Positions 61,349 through 64,000 of a DNA stretch of 64,000 nt are shown here, piece after piece. Within the stretch, counting starts at the first letter, position 1; every line of letters begins with the position of its first letter. Origin of the DNA: Myxococcus virescens (GTDB taxonomy: Bacteria; Myxococcota; Myxococcia; Myxococcales; Myxococcaceae); assembly GCF_900101905.1 (NCBI RefSeq), contig NZ_FNAJ01000012.1, forward strand, positions 143,992 to 207,991, read 5' to 3'. The position numbers and the translations under genes were made by a program. The notes below the pieces were generated by a model. It saw only the letters and a list, made by a program, of their open reading frames with translations, made no database searches and was not told where the DNA came from.

Positions 61349-64000
61349 ATGTCCTTGAACTGGAAGTATCAGGAGCCGTTTGCCGGCCGTCACAATGGTC
61401 CGGATGACACCGAGCTGAAGCAGCTGCTGTCCGCGCTGGGCGTGGACTCGCTCGATGCCTTCATCGACCAGGCCGTCCCGCCCGCCATCCGCGCCAAGGA
61501 GCCGCTGAAGCTCGCGACCGCGCGCGGCGAGCACGAACTGCTGGCGGCCTTGGAGGCCATCGCCGCGAAGAACCAGGTGTTCCGGTCCTTCATCGGCATG
61601 GGCTACCACGACACGCACACGCCGAACGTCATCCTCCGCAACGTCTTCCAGAACCCGGGCTGGTACACCCAGTACACGCCCTACCAGGCGGAGATTGCGC
61701 AGGGCCGGCTGGAGGCGCTGCTCAACTTCCAGACGCTGGTCATGGACCTGACGGGGCTGGAGGTGGCCAACGCCTCGCTGCTGGATGAAGGCACCGCCGC
61801 CGCCGAGGCCATGGCCCTGGCCCTGGCCGTGCACCAGAAGGGCGAGGAGGCCGGCGCGGCCTTCTTCGTCTCCGAGGGCTGCCACCCGCAGACGGTGGAC
61901 GTGGTGCGCACCCGCGCCCAGCCGCTGGGCGTGGAGGTGGTGGTGGGCGACCACCGCACGGTGGACTTGAGCTCGAAGAGGTTCGTGGGCGCGCTGGTGC
62001 AGTACCCGACCACCGACGGCGCGGTGCATGACTACCGGGCCTTCGGCGAGCAGGTGCACGCCGCGGGCGGCCTGTTCGTGGTGGCCGCGGACCTGCTCAG
62101 CCTGACGCTGCTGACGCCGCCGGGTGAGTTCGGCGCGGACGTGGCGGTGGGCAGCGCCCAGCGCTTCGGCGTGCCCATGGGCTACGGCGGTCCGCACGCG
62201 GGCTACTTCGCCACGAAGAACGCGTACACCCGCGTCATGCCCGGCCGCATCATCGGCGTGTCCGAGGACGCGCAGGGACGCCGCGCGCTGCGCATGGCGC
62301 TCCAGACGCGTGAGCAGCACATCCGCCGCGAGAAGGCGACGAGCAACATCTGCACCGCGCAGGTGCTGCTGGCCGTCATCGCCAGCATGTACGCTGTCTA
62401 CCACGGCCCCTCCGGGCTGAAGGCCATCGCCGAGCGCGTGCACGGCCTGACGGTGCTGCTGGCGCGCGGGCTGGCGAAGCTGGGCCTCAAGCTGAAGCAC
62501 GACCAGTACTTCGACACGCTGCGCGTGGAGCTGTCGGCCGCGCATGTGCGCGCGGTGCTGGGAGCCGCCGAGGCGGCGCGGATGAACTTCCGCCGCATCG
62601 ACGAGAAGACGCTGGGCGTGGCCCTGGACGAGACGACGCGGCCCGCGGACGTGGAGGACATCCTGGCGGCCTTCGCCACCGGCACCGGCAAGTCCTCCGC
62701 GCCGGTGTTGGCGGACCTGGTGGGAGACGGCGTAGAGAGCGCCGTGTCGCAGGCGCTGCGCCGCTCGAGCGCGTACCTCACGCACCCCGTCTTCAACAGC
62801 TACCACTCCGAGACGGAGATGCTGCGCTACATCCGGCGGCTCGAGGCGAAGGACCTGTCCCTCACGCACTCGATGATTCCGCTGGGCAGCTGCACCATGA
62901 AGCTCAACGCCACCGCGGAGATGATTCCGGTGACGTGGCCCCAGTTCGGTCGGCTGCACCCGTTCGCGCCCACCTCGCAGGCGGCTGGCTACAAGGTCAT
63001 CTTCGAGCAGCTGGAGCAGATGCTCACGCAGGTGACGGGCTTCGCGGGTTGCTCGCTCCAGCCCAACGCCGGAAGCCAGGGTGAGTACGCGGGCCTGCTC
63101 GTCATCCGCGCGTACCACCAGAGCCGCGGCCAGGGGCACCGGGACGTGTGCTTGATTCCGTCCTCCGCGCACGGGACCAACCCGGCTTCGGCGGTGATGG
63201 CTGGCTACAAGGTCGTCGTCACCCGGTGCGATGAGAACGGCAACATCGACCTGGATGACCTGCGCGCGAAGGCGGAGGCGCACAAGGACGCGCTCGCCGC
63301 GCTGATGGTGACGTACCCGTCCACCCACGGCGTGTTCGAGGAGGAGATTCGCGAAATCTGCGCCATCGTCCACGAGCGCGGCGGCCAGGTGTACATGGAC
63401 GGCGCCAACCTCAACGCGCAGGTGGGCCTCACCTCGCCCGGGTTGGTGGGCGCGGACGTGTGCCACATCAATCTGCACAAGACGTTCTGCATCCCGCACG
63501 GCGGCGGCGGCCCGGGCATGGGCCCCATCTGCGTGGCCAGCCACCTGGTGAAGTTCCTGCCGGGGCACCCCGTCATCCAGACGGGCGGCTCGGAGGCCAT
63601 TGGCGCCATCTCCGCGGCGCCGTGGGGCAGCGCGAGCATCCTGCTCATCTCCTGGATGTACATCGCGATGATGGGCGGCGAGGGCCTCACCCAGGCCACC
63701 AAGCTGGCCATCCTCAACGCCAACTACGTCGCCGAGCGGCTCAACGCCCACTACCCGGTGCTGTACCGGGGCAAGCGCGGCAAGGTGGCGCACGAGTGCA
63801 TCGTCGACCTGCGCCCGCTCAAGAAGACGGCGGGCGTGGAGGTGGAGGACGTGGCCAAGCGGCTCATGGACTATGGCTTCCACGCGCCCACCGTGTCCTT
63901 CCCGGTGGCGGGCACGCTCATGATTGAGCCGACGGAGAGCGAGTCCAAGGCGGAGCTGGACCGTTTCTGCGACGCGATGATCGCCATCCGTCAGGAGATT
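61349..64000 (+). CDS. gcvP: Glycine dehydrogenase (decarboxylating), P protein (C-terminus outside window)
   Basis: The PLP enzyme decarboxylates glycine and loads the remainder onto GcvH. 884 codons are visible, open to the last base; the family has about 960-970 residues, so about 80 are missing. The fused two-domain form is present: N-terminal half to about 440 (RNVFQNPGWYTQYTPYQAEI, YGGPHAGYFATKNA) and C-terminal half (MIPLGSCTMKLNATAEM, PNAGSQGEYAGLL). The PLP lysine is K711 in HINLHKTFCIPHGGGGPG. Start ATG 61349 has no strong SD. This gene runs past the window edge. Confidence 0.97.
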   Translation, partial: MSLNWKYQEPFAGRHNGPDDTELKQLLSALGVDSLDAFIDQAVPPAIRAKEPLKLATARGEHELLAALEAIAAKNQVFRSFIGMGYHDTHTPNVILRNVFQNPGWYTQYTPYQAEIAQGRLEALLNFQTLVMDLTGLEVANASLLDEGTAAAEAMALALAVHQKGEEAGAAFFVSEGCHPQTVDVVRTRAQPLGVEVVVGDHRTVDLSSKRFVGALVQYPTTDGAVHDYRAFGEQVHAAGGLFVVAADLLSLTLLTPPGEFGADVAVGSAQRFGVPMGYGGPHAGYFATKNAYTRVMPGRIIGVSEDAQGRRALRMALQTREQHIRREKATSNICTAQVLLAVIASMYAVYHGPSGLKAIAERVHGLTVLLARGLAKLGLKLKHDQYFDTLRVELSAAHVRAVLGAAEAARMNFRRIDEKTLGVALDETTRPADVEDILAAFATGTGKSSAPVLADLVGDGVESAVSQALRRSSAYLTHPVFNSYHSETEMLRYIRRLEAKDLSLTHSMIPLGSCTMKLNATAEMIPVTWPQFGRLHPFAPTSQAAGYKVIFEQLEQMLTQVTGFAGCSLQPNAGSQGEYAGLLVIRAYHQSRGQGHRDVCLIPSSAHGTNPASAVMAGYKVVVTRCDENGNIDLDDLRAKAEAHKDALAALMVTYPSTHGVFEEEIREICAIVHERGGQVYMDGANLNAQVGLTSPGLVGADVCHINLHKTFCIPHGGGGPGMGPICVASHLVKFLPGHPVIQTGGSEAIGAISAAPWGSASILLISWMYIAMMGGEGLTQATKLAILNANYVAERLNAHYPVLYRGKRGKVAHECIVDLRPLKKTAGVEVEDVAKRLMDYGFHAPTVSFPVAGTLMIEPTESESKAELDRFCDAMIAIRQEI

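Noticed and set aside
61295..63883. 862-codon minus-strand ORF opposite gcvP
   Set aside because: It is antisense to GcvP, whose motifs are all in place; the composition is His/Arg/Val-rich shadow.

Overview
The window is very GC-rich (strong G/C bias at third codon positions, many GTG starts, long antisense shadow frames) and reads as chromosomal DNA of a myxobacterium, almost certainly Myxococcus xanthus or a close relative. The best evidence is the pseudo-receiver/coiled-coil gliding protein AglZ at the left edge, a DUF2378 protein (a Myxococcus paralogous family), and an exoJ/exoK-type spore-coat polysaccharide pair. From memory the gene order matches roughly MXAN_2991 to MXAN_3042 of M. 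xanthus DK1622; this was not checked against a database. I see no prophage, insertion sequence, CRISPR array, rRNA or tRNA. About 50 protein genes fill nearly all the sequence. The two edge genes, aglZ and gcvP, are cut by the window.

Layout, left to right. 1-9.6 kb: aglZ (minus), a GT4 glycosyltransferase with a very long repetitive tail (minus), and divergently a DUF4912 protein with a tandem-repeat tail followed by a GH57 alpha-glucan branching-type enzyme. 9.6-16.8 kb: HtrA/DegP protease, SGNH hydrolase, a membrane diguanylate cyclase with a periplasmic c-heme site (minus), the purine nucleoside phosphorylase family gene pgeF, and an envelope pair (CpoB-like lipoprotein, LysM protein). 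16.9-22.7 kb: dprA-topA, then a TolQ-TolR-TolR proton-channel operon like the AglRQS gliding motor. 22.7-31.9 kb: a DksA/TraR-like zinc protein, trmFO, a TolB-like propeller lipoprotein, an EF-hand membrane protein, xerC, a small membrane protein and an SLC13-type transporter. 31.9-39.4 kb: hslVU, argD, and a chaperone set (J-TPR protein, Hsp70 paralogue, TPR protein).

39.4-42.5 kb (minus): an operon of a small exported protein, coaE, a thioester-reductase-like SDR and two MaoC-fold proteins. 42.7-45.5 kb: tetraheme cytochrome, engB, DUF6178 protein. 45.6-48.9 kb: a sigma-54-like promoter, exoJ (Wzy), exoK (GT4) and a small exported beta-rich protein ending in a strong terminator. 49-52.7 kb (minus): DjlA-like, Smr-domain, adenosine-deaminase-like and pyrD. 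52.8-64 kb: folD, a methyltransferase, an ADP-ribosylglycohydrolase, a membrane histidine kinase, DUF2378, metF with a membrane protein, and gcvT-gcvH-gcvP.

Themes: cell-envelope and motility parts (AglZ, a Tol-like motor, lipoproteins, polysaccharide synthesis), alpha-glucan metabolism, protein quality control (HtrA, HslVU, two J-domain proteins, an Hsp70) and one-carbon metabolism (folD, metF, gcvTHP, trmFO). The least explained items are the two repeat-tailed proteins in the glucan cluster, the heme diguanylate cyclase, the J/Hsp70/TPR triad and the TolQRR operon.
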